A DNA stretch of 64,000 bases from Fictibacillus macauensis ZFHKF-1 (GCF_000269865.1 NZ_AKKV01000022.1:97876-161875); one strand, 5' to 3'. Counted from the stretch's first letter, positions 41,808 to 51,883 are shown. Notes: a model not told the origin generated them from the sequence alone. Numbers and translations are program-made.

Positions 41808-44378
41808 GTGGGTGTTGTAAAGAAGCAAATACAGCGGATAAAGTACATTTCGCAATTTTTAGCAAAGCCGCTATGGAACTATTGGGGCAATACGACCTAT
41901 CAACGAACCGTTTCGTATACGAGGAAATTAAAAAAAGCTGCGATCGAACAGCATACAATCTTATATGAATATTTTCATGGGAAAAATATAGGTGATAATC
42001 CCTATGCACTGTTTCTGTATTTAGTAAACCATCCTGATTTTAAACACTATACGCATGTGTGGGTGGTAGAATCGCTGAATCATCGCTCTGTTGAGCACTT
42101 AAAAGCGTATCGTAATGTTCGCGTTGTTGTGCTTCATAGTAAGCGATATTTACATTATTTAACGAGCGCACAGTATTTAATTAACAACACTACGTTTCCG
42201 CCGTATTTTCAGAAAAAACAAGGGCAAATATACATTAATACGTGGCATGGAACGCCGTTAAAAACGTTAGGCAAACATATGAAAGGTCCGCTCGGACAAC
42301 ATAAAAATATTCAGCGTAACTTCTTTCAGGCGGACTATTTATTGCAGCCCAATCAGTATACAGCCGATAAAATCGTGCAATCGCACGATCTTGAAGGCTT
42401 ATATGAGGGGCTCATTGTGAACGAAGGCTATCCGCGTATGGATCTGTTGCTTCATTCGACGTTTACGAAAGAAGAATTACAGCGCACCATTCCTATAGAT
42501 CTTACGAAAAAAATCGTGCTATACGCTCCGACGTGGCGAGGAAATGTCAATGATGTAGCATCTACAATGGATGATATCATTGCCTCTCTGCGGGCTATGC
42601 AAAACAGTATGCCAAGCGATCAGCAACTCATCTTTAAAGTTCATACGCTTTTGTATAAACAGCTTCAAGACGATGACCGTTTGCGCCAAGTTTGTGTACC
42701 AGATTGGATCGATACAAATGAATTATTAGCGGTCGTGGATGTACTCATTACCGATTATTCAAGTTTGCTGTTTGATTTCTTAGCAACTGGTCGACCGCTT
42801 CTTTTTTATGTGTATGATTATCTTGAATACGAAGCAACGCGCGGACTGTATTTAAAAATGAAAGAGATGCCAGGGCCGTTATGTTATACGCCGTCTGAAG
42901 TGCTCTCACATCTTCATGATTTAGAAAGTGTTCAACGTCACTATCAAGCACGTTATCGCGAGGTGCAAGCAACGTTTTCTGCGTTAGATGATGGGGAAGC
43001 GACGAAACGCAATGTGGAGATTATCTTTGGCGGAAAACGAACGGACAACTGTTATACCGTCAATAACGACGGAAAAACAAATATTCTCATGTATTGTGGT
43101 GGTTTTTTAAACAATGGTATTACAACCTCAGCCATTAACTTATTAAATAACATTGATTATGCACGCTATAATGTCGCCGTTGTGGATAAAGGCAGCTATG
43201 ATGCGGTTAGTGATGCTAATTTTCGTAAACTACATCCCAATGTAAAAACATTTTACCGAGTGGGTGCAATGAATACAACGTTACTGGAATCATACGGACA
43301 TGAGTATGTGGTTCGTAAAGGCTTAATAAACAAGCGTGGTAAACGGATGCTACAGCCTGCTCTCTATGAACGAGAACGAGCGCGCTTGTTTGGAGATACG
43401 CACTTTGATGTCGTAATTGATTTTAGTGGTTATGTGCCATTCTGGACGTTGGTGTTTGCCTTCTTTCCTTCGCATCATAAAGCAATTTATCAACATAATG
43501 ATATGGGTGCTGAATATGAAAAAGTAATTAAAGGAAAACGAAAGCATGTGAAAAGCTTAAATATTATTTTTCCGCTGTATCACTATTTTCATAACGTTGC
43601 TTCTGTCGCCGAACATACACGTAATAGAAATGTGCAAAACTTGGCGTGTTTCTTGCGAAAAGAGCAAGCTGTGTATGTGCACAATGCCATTAATCCGCAG
43701 AAATTGTTAGAGCAAAAGAGCAATGGCGAAGTGTATTTGCATAGCAATGAACGCTATTTATTAACGCAGTATGAAGCAGAGCAAGGTACTCTTCATCTTG
43801 AAGGCGTGACGCTGCCTCATAAAGAACACATCAATTTCGTAACGATGGGACGGCTTTCACCAGAAAAAGATCAAAAAAAGCTACTTCTAGCTTTTAATGA
43901 GATCGTCAAAGCCTATGAACACGCGCGACTTTATATTATTGGCGAAGGTGTGTTAGAAAAAGAGTTAAAATCACTCGTTAGACAATTGAATTTACAGTCT
44001 CATGTCATCTTTACTGGACAGTTAGCCAATCCTTTTCTTCTGATGAGTCATTGCGATTGCTTTGTGCTCTCTTCAAATCATGAAGGACAGCCGATGGTGT
44101 TGCTTGAAGCGCTCGTGCTTGGATTGCCGATTATTGCGACCGATATTGCTGGTTCGCGCAGCATTTTACAAGAGGGCTATGGTACGCTTGTTACGAATGA
44201 TATCCACGGATTACAAGACGGAATGCGCCAGTTTATTGAGCATCCGCTCACACAGAAACCTTTCCACTATCACGTTTACAATGAAAAGGCGATGAAGATG
44301 TTTTATCGTACCATTTGTGGCGTTTCACAACCAAAAGAGCTAGAGCAACAAAAACAGACGCTAGCTTACCAGCGCTAG
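41808..44378 (+). CDS. TagF-like glycerophosphotransferase fused to GT4 glycosyltransferase
   Basis: 856 residues from GTG 41808, with AAGGTGA ahead. The TTG further upstream has no such site. Residues about 40-400 form a CDP-glycerol glycerophosphotransferase domain (INTWHGTPLKTLG near 145, VLYAPTWRG near 240, ITDYSSLLFDF near 315). Residues about 430-850 form a GT-B/GT4 domain (GRLSPEKDQ near 680, SSNHEGQPMVLLEAL near 757). The fusion suggests a protein that adds both glycerol-phosphate and sugar to a teichoic-acid-like wall polymer or a glycan. It has no membrane segment. The gene lies downstream of rmlAB-like genes after their terminator. Confidence 0.88.
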   Translation: MGVVKKQIQRIKYISQFLAKPLWNYWGNTTYQRTVSYTRKLKKAAIEQHTILYEYFHGKNIGDNPYALFLYLVNHPDFKHYTHVWVVESLNHRSVEHLKAYRNVRVVVLHSKRYLHYLTSAQYLINNTTFPPYFQKKQGQIYINTWHGTPLKTLGKHMKGPLGQHKNIQRNFFQADYLLQPNQYTADKIVQSHDLEGLYEGLIVNEGYPRMDLLLHSTFTKEELQRTIPIDLTKKIVLYAPTWRGNVNDVASTMDDIIASLRAMQNSMPSDQQLIFKVHTLLYKQLQDDDRLRQVCVPDWIDTNELLAVVDVLITDYSSLLFDFLATGRPLLFYVYDYLEYEATRGLYLKMKEMPGPLCYTPSEVLSHLHDLESVQRHYQARYREVQATFSALDDGEATKRNVEIIFGGKRTDNCYTVNNDGKTNILMYCGGFLNNGITTSAINLLNNIDYARYNVAVVDKGSYDAVSDANFRKLHPNVKTFYRVGAMNTTLLESYGHEYVVRKGLINKRGKRMLQPALYERERARLFGDTHFDVVIDFSGYVPFWTLVFAFFPSHHKAIYQHNDMGAEYEKVIKGKRKHVKSLNIIFPLYHYFHNVASVAEHTRNRNVQNLACFLRKEQAVYVHNAINPQKLLEQKSNGEVYLHSNERYLLTQYEAEQGTLHLEGVTLPHKEHINFVTMGRLSPEKDQKKLLLAFNEIVKAYEHARLYIIGEGVLEKELKSLVRQLNLQSHVIFTGQLANPFLLMSHCDCFVLSSNHEGQPMVLLEALVLGLPIIATDIAGSRSILQEGYGTLVTNDIHGLQDGMRQFIEHPLTQKPFHYHVYNEKAMKMFYRTICGVSQPKELEQQKQTLAYQR

Positions 44379-44384
44379 CTACCG

Positions 44385-44421
44385 AGTCTCACTCACGCTC
44401 ATTCGTGAGGAGATTTTTTTT
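44385..44421 (+). terminator. Rho-independent terminator
   Basis: TCTCACTCACG pairs in part with CGTGAGGAGA, followed by T8. Confidence 0.75.
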
Positions 44422-44432
44422 TGTCATTCTAC

Positions 44433-44459
44433 TAATCATTTGGAAAAAGATGCCGATAG
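44433..44459 (+). promoter_or_regulatory. SigD promoter of the GGDEF/HD-GYP operon
   Basis: TAAT, 15 bases, then GCCGATAG (7 of 8). It lies about 190 bases before the GGDEF gene, with no other gene between. Confidence 0.65.
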
Positions 44460-44647
44460 TAAGAGTAGAAAAATGAATAGCGCACGTTTTTCATAGCTAC
44501 TAGCCTAAGTTGGGTATACTACAACATACGCAACCTATTCTCTAAGCATGTCCCTTTTTAGTTTCGTGATAAAATAAAGAAAAGTAGAAGGTGAAGGCTT
44601 GGAGTTCTAAAAGATGTTCACTTGAACGAAAGAAGTGGCGATAGCGA

Positions 44648-45724
44648 ATGATCAATGATTTTTTTATAAACAGTACCATTTTAATTTCATTGTTATTTTT
44701 ATATTGTGAAGTGGGCAAGAATCATCCTCTGAATCAACAATCAACCCTCGTGACGAGAATCCTCGGCGGCCTATATGGCGGCTTACTTGGCAATATTTTA
44801 ATGATTTATTCCATTCAATTGACCGGTGATATTCGTGTCGATTTGCGACATATTCCTATGATTATTGCGATGCTGTATGGTGGCTGGACGAGCGCACTCG
44901 TTACAATGGTGATGGTTGCAGCGGGTCGATTGCTGTATGGCGTTACGACGGTAGCGATCATGACGACGCTTCTTAGCTGTTGTTTGTTTGTTGTTCTATG
45001 GTTTGTGCAACGAACGCGCTGGCGCTTTAGCATTAAAGCCTTTGCCATGGCTGTGGTTGTTATTATTAGTACGTCGCTTCTATTAATAGCTGTTCTTGAT
45101 GAATGGTCGATGAGTGTACGCATTATACCACTTTATACACTAGTGTATAGTTTAGGTACGTGGTTATCCATCACGTTATTTGAACACACCTATCAGCGTC
45201 ATTCCTTGTTTAAAACGTACGAAGAAGCGTCGTATCGAGATGAACTTACGGGACTCGGCAATGTGCGTTATTTTCGTCAAGTGTATCAAGCATGTCTTGA
45301 AAATGCTCGCGGAAAAGATGAGGAACTTTCGTTGCTCTATTTAGATATCGATCATTTTAAGAATATTAATGATACGCACGGTCATGCAGAAGGTGATTAT
45401 GTGTTAAAAGAAGTAGGAAAAGTCTTGCTAGAACTTACACGCTCCTATGATATTGTTTGTCGAAATGGCGGTGAAGAGTTTAGCGTTCTATTGCCAGATT
45501 GTCCGCCAGCCAAGGCGTTCGAAGTAGCTGAGCGCATTCGCGGGCACATTCAACATCATTCCTTTTTACTGCAAAAAGGAACGAAGGTAAGCGTCACAAT
45601 CTCCATCGGATTGGCCCACTATCCAACTGTCAAGGCAGGTATGCTCATTGAAGTGGCCGATCAAGCATTATATCGCGCAAAGCAAATGGGACGGAATCAA
45701 GTACAACAGCTGCCGGCCAAGTAA
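44648..45724 (+). CDS. 5TM-GGDEF diguanylate cyclase
   Basis: 358 residues. Residues 1-185 hold about six hydrophobic segments with a pattern like 5TMR_LYT membrane sensors (LGGLYGGLLGNILMIY, DLRHIPMIIAMLYGGW). The GGDEF domain starts near 195 (RDELTGLGNVRYF) and has LLYLDIDHFKNIND and the active GGEEF near 278. An RxxD inhibitory site (RSYD) lies five residues before GGEEF, so feedback by c-di-GMP is expected. It should make c-di-GMP. It is followed by an HD-GYP gene 22 bases on. Confidence 0.92.
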   Translation: MINDFFINSTILISLLFLYCEVGKNHPLNQQSTLVTRILGGLYGGLLGNILMIYSIQLTGDIRVDLRHIPMIIAMLYGGWTSALVTMVMVAAGRLLYGVTTVAIMTTLLSCCLFVVLWFVQRTRWRFSIKAFAMAVVVIISTSLLLIAVLDEWSMSVRIIPLYTLVYSLGTWLSITLFEHTYQRHSLFKTYEEASYRDELTGLGNVRYFRQVYQACLENARGKDEELSLLYLDIDHFKNINDTHGHAEGDYVLKEVGKVLLELTRSYDIVCRNGGEEFSVLLPDCPPAKAFEVAERIRGHIQHHSFLLQKGTKVSVTISIGLAHYPTVKAGMLIEVADQALYRAKQMGRNQVQQLPAK

Positions 45725-45746
45725 ATAGAGAGTGGGGGAGCCTGTA

Positions 45747-46736
45747 TTGAAACGTTTAATCGGTACGAAGCTTAACTATGATGTGTATTCTGATAAGGAT
45801 ATTTTACTGTTACGAAAAGGGACGATTGTGAGTGAAAAGCATGTGGCTCAATTAGCGAAGTATGAAGTGCACATCGCTCGTGAAGAGGCATCTTCGCAAG
45901 AAAATGGCCCGTATGATGAAGCGCTCCAAGCCTTAAAAAAAGCGTATAGAGCTCTTTACGGAAAAACAAAACTGTCAGCAGAAGACGTCCAGCAAATGGA
46001 GCAGGCTGTTGCTTTACTAGCAGCCATTCAAAATCTAACACCCGTGTCGTTAAAGGAAAAAATAGCGGGGGATGACGATTTGTATCAGCATAGTGTGAAT
46101 GTGGGCTTGCTCGCTAAAAATATTGGGGCTTTGCTCGGCTTAGGTAGCGCAGAGCAGCACGTGTTGTTACAGATGGGCATTTATCATGACATTGGGAAAT
46201 TTCAGTTGGATGACTATTTGCTGAGAAAGTCAGCGTCACTAAGTCGACAGGAACAAGAAACGGTAAAAAAACATCCGGAATTTGGCTTTAATTTATTGCA
46301 AAGTGCAGGGCTGCCACATGAGGTGTTACTCGGCGCGTATATGCATCATGAGCGGCTCGATGGTTCAGGTTATCCTCGTGGGATAAAAGAACAGGTTCCT
46401 TATCTCGTTCGCATTTTAACCGTAGCGAATAGGTTTGATAAGATTTGTTCGCGCGATCATCAGAAGAAACGCGTATCCTTCTTTGTTGCTGTAGAAGGAT
46501 TGATGAATGAAGTGAGTGCGGGAGGCCTAGATCGCAGCATAGTTGTTCCGTTTTGCGAAGCGGTGATGAAGGAGCTTATGAAACGACCGATTACATTGCT
46601 CAATGGCAAGAAAGCGCAAATCGTGCATGTGTACAATGAATATCCTCATCAGCCTCTACTCCAAGTAGAAGGGCATCTCCCCTTAAATCTTCATCAAAAA
46701 GGTTTAACCATACAACAAGTTGCGGTTATAGAGTAA
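45747..46736 (+). CDS. HD-GYP cyclic-di-GMP phosphodiesterase
   Basis: 330 residues from TTG 45747, which has GGGGGAG six bases ahead. The longer GTG version overlaps that site. The N-terminal part (1-90) is DUF3391-like. The HD domain has HSVNVG, YHDIGKF near 150 and HHERLDGSGYPRG near 203, the last being the GYP signature. These proteins cleave c-di-GMP to GMP or pGpG. The tail KAQIVHVYNEYPHQPLLQVE matches the usual C-terminal extension. The gene pairs with the diguanylate cyclase, so one operon makes and destroys the signal. Confidence 0.92.
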   Translation: MKRLIGTKLNYDVYSDKDILLLRKGTIVSEKHVAQLAKYEVHIAREEASSQENGPYDEALQALKKAYRALYGKTKLSAEDVQQMEQAVALLAAIQNLTPVSLKEKIAGDDDLYQHSVNVGLLAKNIGALLGLGSAEQHVLLQMGIYHDIGKFQLDDYLLRKSASLSRQEQETVKKHPEFGFNLLQSAGLPHEVLLGAYMHHERLDGSGYPRGIKEQVPYLVRILTVANRFDKICSRDHQKKRVSFFVAVEGLMNEVSAGGLDRSIVVPFCEAVMKELMKRPITLLNGKKAQIVHVYNEYPHQPLLQVEGHLPLNLHQKGLTIQQVAVIE

Positions 46737-46749
46737 TACATACTTAACA

Positions 46750-46776
46750 AAAAAAGTCCCCGGAATGGGGACTTTT
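46750..46776. terminator. Bidirectional terminator
   Basis: AAAAAGTCCCC pairs with GGGGACTTTT between convergent genes. Confidence 0.92.
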
Positions 46777-46778
46777 GC

Positions 46779-49700
46779 TTATTTCTTCGCTTGATCAACG
46801 ATACGACCTTCGATTTTAGGTTCAACGTCTTTCAGCTTGATCACATAGTCACGTAAGTTTTCCCAGTCAGAAAGACCAAGATCTTTTACAAGACCTGCTT
46901 TATAAATTTTTTCAAATACGGTAAAGCCGTCTCCACCTTTAGCTGTGAAAGCATTGGTCGCAACAGTGTACGTTTTGTTAGGATCAATATCCACGAATTT
47001 ACCTTTAGCTTCTTCCACTTGCATAGAAACAACACGTTGTCCTACTGGTTTCGTACTATCATAGACAAGCTTCATGCCAGCCATGTGAAGGAAGCCACCG
47101 TGTTCTTTCGGTTCTTCTTTAATGCTATGCTCCATTGCTTCTTTTAGCTCAGAGCCTTTGATTTTCATCGTTGCAAGAGTATTACCGAATGGAAGCACCG
47201 TTAGAATGTCGCCATACGTAATGTCGCCTTTGTCGATTGCTGCACGAATGCCGCCGCCGTTCATAAGGGCGATTGTCGTATCTTTATCGTACTCTTTTGC
47301 TTTATCAAGCATGCCGTCAGTAATTAAGTTACCGAGTGCTGTTTCAGTACCACGAACAGTCGGTCCATCCCCATTTGAGCGTGGGCTTGGAAGTTCGTTT
47401 ACAGCTGTAGCGCCTGTAGATTTTTCTTTCAGTTCTTTAATGCCAGCAGCATAAGGCTTAAGAAGCTCAGCTGCTTCTGGATCTTCTGTTTGGTCGCTTA
47501 CTTTAATAAGCTTACCTTCATTTTTTACAACAGTTCCTTCTTCATCAAAATCAACATCAAGATCGCCAACGAATTCACCATATTGGAATGCTTGGACGAT
47601 GACTGTTGGATCTTTTGCTTTGTCGTTTACGTCTTTGTCTACAACAATAGGTTTATCAAGCTTTGTATGACTGTGACCACCGACAATAATGTCAATTCCA
47701 GGAACGCGCTTCGCAAGCTCTTGGTCATTATCATAATCAGGGCTATCATCGAAGCCGATATGATTTAATGAAATGATTTTGTTAACGCCTTGTTTTTCAA
47801 ACGCTTTGACTGCTTTTTTTGCAGAGGCTATATAGTCGTTGTATTTCACATTAACAGGGCTTGAAATGTCTTTTGTTTCGGCTGTCGTTATACCGAAGAT
47901 TCCAACTTTCTCGCCATTTACTTCTTTTATAATGCCGTTATAAATCGTGCCTTTTTTCGGAGCATCGGTGAAAATGTTTTGTTGCATGCCTTTAATTAGG
48001 TTTTCTTTTGAGAAATCCACATTGGCACTAACAAATGGGAAGTCCGCTTTGCTAATAAATTCAGAAAGCGCTTTGTGACCATCTGGGCTTTCGCCTAGAT
48101 CAAATTCATGGTTACCAAACGTCATTGCATCGTACTTAGCAAGGTTCATGAAAGCAAGTTCAGCTTGTCCTAGATACTTATTAAAGTAAAGAGAGCCTGA
48201 GAACACATCCCCTGCATCTAATAAAAGCGCATTAGGTTTTGCTGTACGTGCATTTTTAATGGCTGTAATGCGTTTTGCTACTGTATCTGTATGAGCATGT
48301 GTATCGTTTGTGTGTAGGATGGATAGGCGATAGTTCTTCGGTGCCTCTCCCTTTAGATCGTAATTGTATACTTCAAAGCCTTTTTCGTCTGTTTTACCTG
48401 TATCGGTAATCTTGCTATCGCTACCTAAGTAGTCTTTAGCAGCAGGAGAAGACGTAAAGGTTACTTGCGCATCACCAACGATTGGCGCAATGGACCAGTT
48501 GTTATCAGCTGTTGGTGTAATTTCTTTTTTCTCTGTGATGTAGTCCATGAGGATTTGACGATTCTCCTCTTGAGAGTCTACAACGTATTTTGCGTTTTTA
48601 GTGCCTGGGAAGTTTCCACCACCAGATGCGCGGTAGTTATTCGTAACGACGATAAATTCTTGATCAGGATCAATTGGTTTTCCGTCGTATTTTAAGCTTT
48701 TAATACGGTTTGAATCTGTTACTTTTAAGCCTTTTTCGTTATAACGAGCGGGCTTTGTTACATCGATTTTGTACGTTACGCCATCAATCACATCAAAGTT
48801 ATAGACAGGGAACGTATCATTAAGAAGCTTTTGTGCTTCTTTTTTGTTAGGATCAATTGTGTTAAATTTACCGGCAGCCATTTCTAGCCATTCTTTTACG
48901 TCAGAGCCTTTTACCTTAATGGCTTTTAGCGTGTTATCGTATAGGTACAAATCACCTGCACTACGAATGGTTAGATTGCCTTTTTTAATATCTGTATATT
49001 CTTCAGGACCGTTACGTCCAGCTTTAAATGGTGCACCCGCTGAAAGAATTGGCAAGTCTTTATATTGTGGCTTGTTCTTTTTCACATATTTCTCAACATA
49101 CCATTTTTGGGCATTGGTTACGACTTGTACGGATGGATCATCTTTTACAAGGGCAAAATAGCTGTAAATGTTATCCGTTGTTTTACCAATCGGCGTATTC
49201 ACATATTTATCCGTTGCATTCACATCTTTGCGAACGGCATCGACCACTTTAGAATCTTCAGGCGCTTTATAGCCTGTTGCTTTATTGAAAATCGCTTTTG
49301 TAGACGCAGAACCGTTGCTTACTGCCCACTTGTTTTTAACCTTTTTCAAAGAAAGGTCGATCATGCTAAGGTTGCTACCGCCAAAGCCAGATTGAATGGC
49401 TGGTACGCCATTGATCGTTCCTTTTGCGTTATCTACACCAGGAAGCGCTTTGCCTTCTTTGTCTTTAAAGATGCTATCGAGTGATTGCTCGTCTGCAGCA
49501 GGGAAGACTTTATGCGTATGAGAGAATGTCACCGCATCAATGCCTTTTACTTCAGTAAGGGCATAAATTGTATCTTCGCTGTTCTTTTTATCAACGTTAA
49601 AGCCAGAGTGTGCCATAGCTACAACGAGATCGGCACCTTCTTTTTTCATTTTTGGCACGAATTTTTTTGCTGTTTCCACAATGCCACGAGCTGTTACTTT

Positions 49701-50654
49701 TTTCTCAAGATTTGCTTTGTCCCAGTCCATGATTTGTGGCGCAACAAAGCCGATGTAACCAATCTTAAGTGTTGTTTTCTTACCTGTTTCATCAGTGACC
49801 GTTTTCTTAATAATTCTGTACGGTGTAAATTCGTTTTTGTCATTGCTTGGGTTCGTGTCGCGATCTTTTTTGTAAACGTTCGCATTAATGTACGGGAAGT
49901 TCGCACCTTTAATCGCGTTGTTTAGAAAATCCAAACCATAGTTAAATTCATGATTTCCAAAAGTGGCAACATCATAGCCTAAGAGATTCATGGCTTTATA
50001 AACAGGGTGAACTTCACCTTTTTTAAGCGGTTTAATTTTCGCTTTATACGTCGCAAGCGGCGTTCCTTGAATTAGATCACCGTTATCGACAAGCACACTG
50101 TTTTTTACTTGTTTACGTGCTTTTTTAATAAGCGATGCTGTTTTCGATAAACCGACTGTATCTGTTGGTGCTGCTTTGTAGTAATCATACGCTACTAAAT
50201 TCGTATGAATATCGGTTGTTTCCATAATACGAAGCTGTGTTGGTGCATTGGATACTGGAGAAATTAAATCAGTGCCTGGATGATCTTTGTGACCGTTATA
50301 ATTTTTTACTAACGATACTTTTACCCAGTAATTCGGATTGCTTTTGCTAAAATGCGCGGAGAATTTTGCTTTTTTTGTAATGTTTGACTCGACTGCTGTT
50401 TGGGCAATGACGTTGTTACCGTCCATTAGTTGGAAGACAACAGCCTCCTTACCAGGGTTACCAGCAAGCGGATTAACGGTTACCGTTGCATGCGTTTTCT
50501 TGCCATACTCTACATACGGAGCTGACATATCAAATGCAGGTTTTTTACTCGGTTTTTTTGCTGCTGCAAGCGTTGGATTCCAAGCTTGTGTTGCAACTAA
50601 ACCAACCGCCATTGTAGAAGCAAGCACGCGCTTCATGGAGCGTTGAAATGACAT
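46779..50654 (-). CDS. Secreted bifunctional 2',3'-cyclic-nucleotide phosphodiesterase/5'-nucleotidase
   Basis: 1291 residues from ATG 50654 (MSFQRS), about 10 bases after AAAGG. A signal peptide ends near residue 31. Unit 1 (about 145-690) is CpdB-like: METTDIHTNLVAY, VDNGDLIQG, FGNHEFNYG and SHTHKVF, then the nucleotidase C domain. Unit 2 (about 780-1290) is UshA-like: ILHTNDTHAH, LDAGDVFSG, FGNHEFDLG, VGGHSHTKL and NGGGIRAAI. This double layout is that of B. subtilis YfkN (1462 residues), but the LPXTG anchor is lacking. It should release nucleosides and phosphate outside the cell. Confidence 0.92.
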   Translation of the reverse strand: MSFQRSMKRVLASTMAVGLVATQAWNPTLAAAKKPSKKPAFDMSAPYVEYGKKTHATVTVNPLAGNPGKEAVVFQLMDGNNVIAQTAVESNITKKAKFSAHFSKSNPNYWVKVSLVKNYNGHKDHPGTDLISPVSNAPTQLRIMETTDIHTNLVAYDYYKAAPTDTVGLSKTASLIKKARKQVKNSVLVDNGDLIQGTPLATYKAKIKPLKKGEVHPVYKAMNLLGYDVATFGNHEFNYGLDFLNNAIKGANFPYINANVYKKDRDTNPSNDKNEFTPYRIIKKTVTDETGKKTTLKIGYIGFVAPQIMDWDKANLEKKVTARGIVETAKKFVPKMKKEGADLVVAMAHSGFNVDKKNSEDTIYALTEVKGIDAVTFSHTHKVFPAADEQSLDSIFKDKEGKALPGVDNAKGTINGVPAIQSGFGGSNLSMIDLSLKKVKNKWAVSNGSASTKAIFNKATGYKAPEDSKVVDAVRKDVNATDKYVNTPIGKTTDNIYSYFALVKDDPSVQVVTNAQKWYVEKYVKKNKPQYKDLPILSAGAPFKAGRNGPEEYTDIKKGNLTIRSAGDLYLYDNTLKAIKVKGSDVKEWLEMAAGKFNTIDPNKKEAQKLLNDTFPVYNFDVIDGVTYKIDVTKPARYNEKGLKVTDSNRIKSLKYDGKPIDPDQEFIVVTNNYRASGGGNFPGTKNAKYVVDSQEENRQILMDYITEKKEITPTADNNWSIAPIVGDAQVTFTSSPAAKDYLGSDSKITDTGKTDEKGFEVYNYDLKGEAPKNYRLSILHTNDTHAHTDTVAKRITAIKNARTAKPNALLLDAGDVFSGSLYFNKYLGQAELAFMNLAKYDAMTFGNHEFDLGESPDGHKALSEFISKADFPFVSANVDFSKENLIKGMQQNIFTDAPKKGTIYNGIIKEVNGEKVGIFGITTAETKDISSPVNVKYNDYIASAKKAVKAFEKQGVNKIISLNHIGFDDSPDYDNDQELAKRVPGIDIIVGGHSHTKLDKPIVVDKDVNDKAKDPTVIVQAFQYGEFVGDLDVDFDEEGTVVKNEGKLIKVSDQTEDPEAAELLKPYAAGIKELKEKSTGATAVNELPSPRSNGDGPTVRGTETALGNLITDGMLDKAKEYDKDTTIALMNGGGIRAAIDKGDITYGDILTVLPFGNTLATMKIKGSELKEAMEHSIKEEPKEHGGFLHMAGMKLVYDSTKPVGQRVVSMQVEEAKGKFVDIDPNKTYTVATNAFTAKGGDGFTVFEKIYKAGLVKDLGLSDWENLRDYVIKLKDVEPKIEGRIVDQAKK

Positions 50655-50754
50655 AGATTCACAGCCTTTCATTTTTTTTAAACTGCTAGATAAAATATAC
50701 ACGAAATTTCGGGAAATTTGTAGATTTTTTTATATGTGTAAAAATTGACAAACA

Positions 50755-50790
50755 AAGAGCAAACACTTCTACGTGGAAGCGTTTGCCCTT
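50755..50790 (-). terminator. Rho-independent terminator
   Basis: On the minus strand, GGGCAAACGCTTC pairs with GAAGTGTTTGCTC, followed by a T-rich run. Confidence 0.75.
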
Positions 50791-50795
50791 CTTAG

Positions 50796-51749
50796 TTAAT
50801 AACCTTTTGAATAGTCGACCACATTAATGTTCGGACTAGCGTCATTCAAGTAGTTTTGTAGATTAGGTAGAAAAATGTCGTGGACGACGCGTTCATTGTA
50901 ATGTTCGGTGCTGCCAGCAGTATGTGGCGTAAGAATTACATTCGGCATATTCCAAAAAGGGTGCTCTTGTGGAAGTGGTTCGACAGCAAAAACGTCTAAG
51001 CCAGCGCCAAGAATCGTACCGTTTTGCAATGCATGGACGAGGGCACCTTCGTCAATGAGATCGCCACGACCGACATTGATCAAAAAGGCTGACTGCTTCA
51101 TGAGCGCAAATTCTTTTTCGCCAAAAAGCTGTTGTGTAGCTTCTGTAGAAGGAAGCGCTGCGACAACGTAGTCACACTGCGGCAAGAGCTGATGAAGCTC
51201 GTCTGTCGTATACATGTGATCAAAATGGTCCGCACGTTGCCCAGAATGACGGTAACCAAGAACAGTCATGCCAAACGCTTTGGCGATTTTAGCCGTTTCC
51301 GATCCAATGGCACCTACTCCAAGCATACCAAGTGTTTTTCCGTGTAACTCTAGCTTTAGATTTCCATGATGCCAGCGTTTTTCCCGTTGTTGAGAAACAT
51401 AGGTATGGAGATTACGAGTTAAACCGAGCATAAGCGCGAAAATCGTTTCCGAAATCGGATACGCATGGACACCAACAGCATTCGTTAGAATGGTATGGCG
51501 CTGCTGCAATGTTGCTAGTGGAAGGGAGTTAACGCCCGCGCTCCATGCTTGAATCCAACGAAGGGTGCTGCCTTCAAGAGCAGCGGATAGCTTCGGATGC
51601 CAGCCCGCAATAATTTCGGCGTGAGGCGCTTCTTGCTGCCAAACGTCACGATCGGTGCTTGCAATGATACGCCAATCAGAAAGCAATTGTTGAATGGGCT
51701 CTAGTAGTTGCTTTGATAGTTTTTCCGTAATAAGTAATGTTCGCGTCAT
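50796..51749 (-). CDS. D-2-hydroxyacid dehydrogenase
   Basis: 317 residues. NAD-binding motif GVGAIGSE is near 143. Catalytic Arg is in NVGRGDLID near 226, Glu in DVFAVEPLP near 254 and His in TPHTAGSTEHYN near 276, as in D-isomer 2-hydroxyacid dehydrogenases. It interconverts a 2-ketoacid and a D-hydroxyacid with NAD(P). The substrate cannot be read. AAGGAGGA precedes the ATG. It is divergent from a short-chain fatty-acid transporter, so organic-acid use is possible. Confidence 0.9.
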   Translation of the reverse strand: MTRTLLITEKLSKQLLEPIQQLLSDWRIIASTDRDVWQQEAPHAEIIAGWHPKLSAALEGSTLRWIQAWSAGVNSLPLATLQQRHTILTNAVGVHAYPISETIFALMLGLTRNLHTYVSQQREKRWHHGNLKLELHGKTLGMLGVGAIGSETAKIAKAFGMTVLGYRHSGQRADHFDHMYTTDELHQLLPQCDYVVAALPSTEATQQLFGEKEFALMKQSAFLINVGRGDLIDEGALVHALQNGTILGAGLDVFAVEPLPQEHPFWNMPNVILTPHTAGSTEHYNERVVHDIFLPNLQNYLNDASPNINVVDYSKGY

Positions 51750-51883
51750 ATTTTTCCTCCTTATCTATAGTTCATAGTGTAACAGATGACAGGACCTGTC
51801 GAAAAATAGAGAGAAGCCATTTTTTTACTGGAAAGGTGTGCTATGATGAGGAAAAAAAGAAATGTAAGGGGGAAAAGTCTAAA

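Noticed and set aside
49485..49925. 146-residue plus-strand frame opposite the nucleotidase gene.
   Set aside because: A complementary shadow of a clear, long coding gene with conserved motifs.
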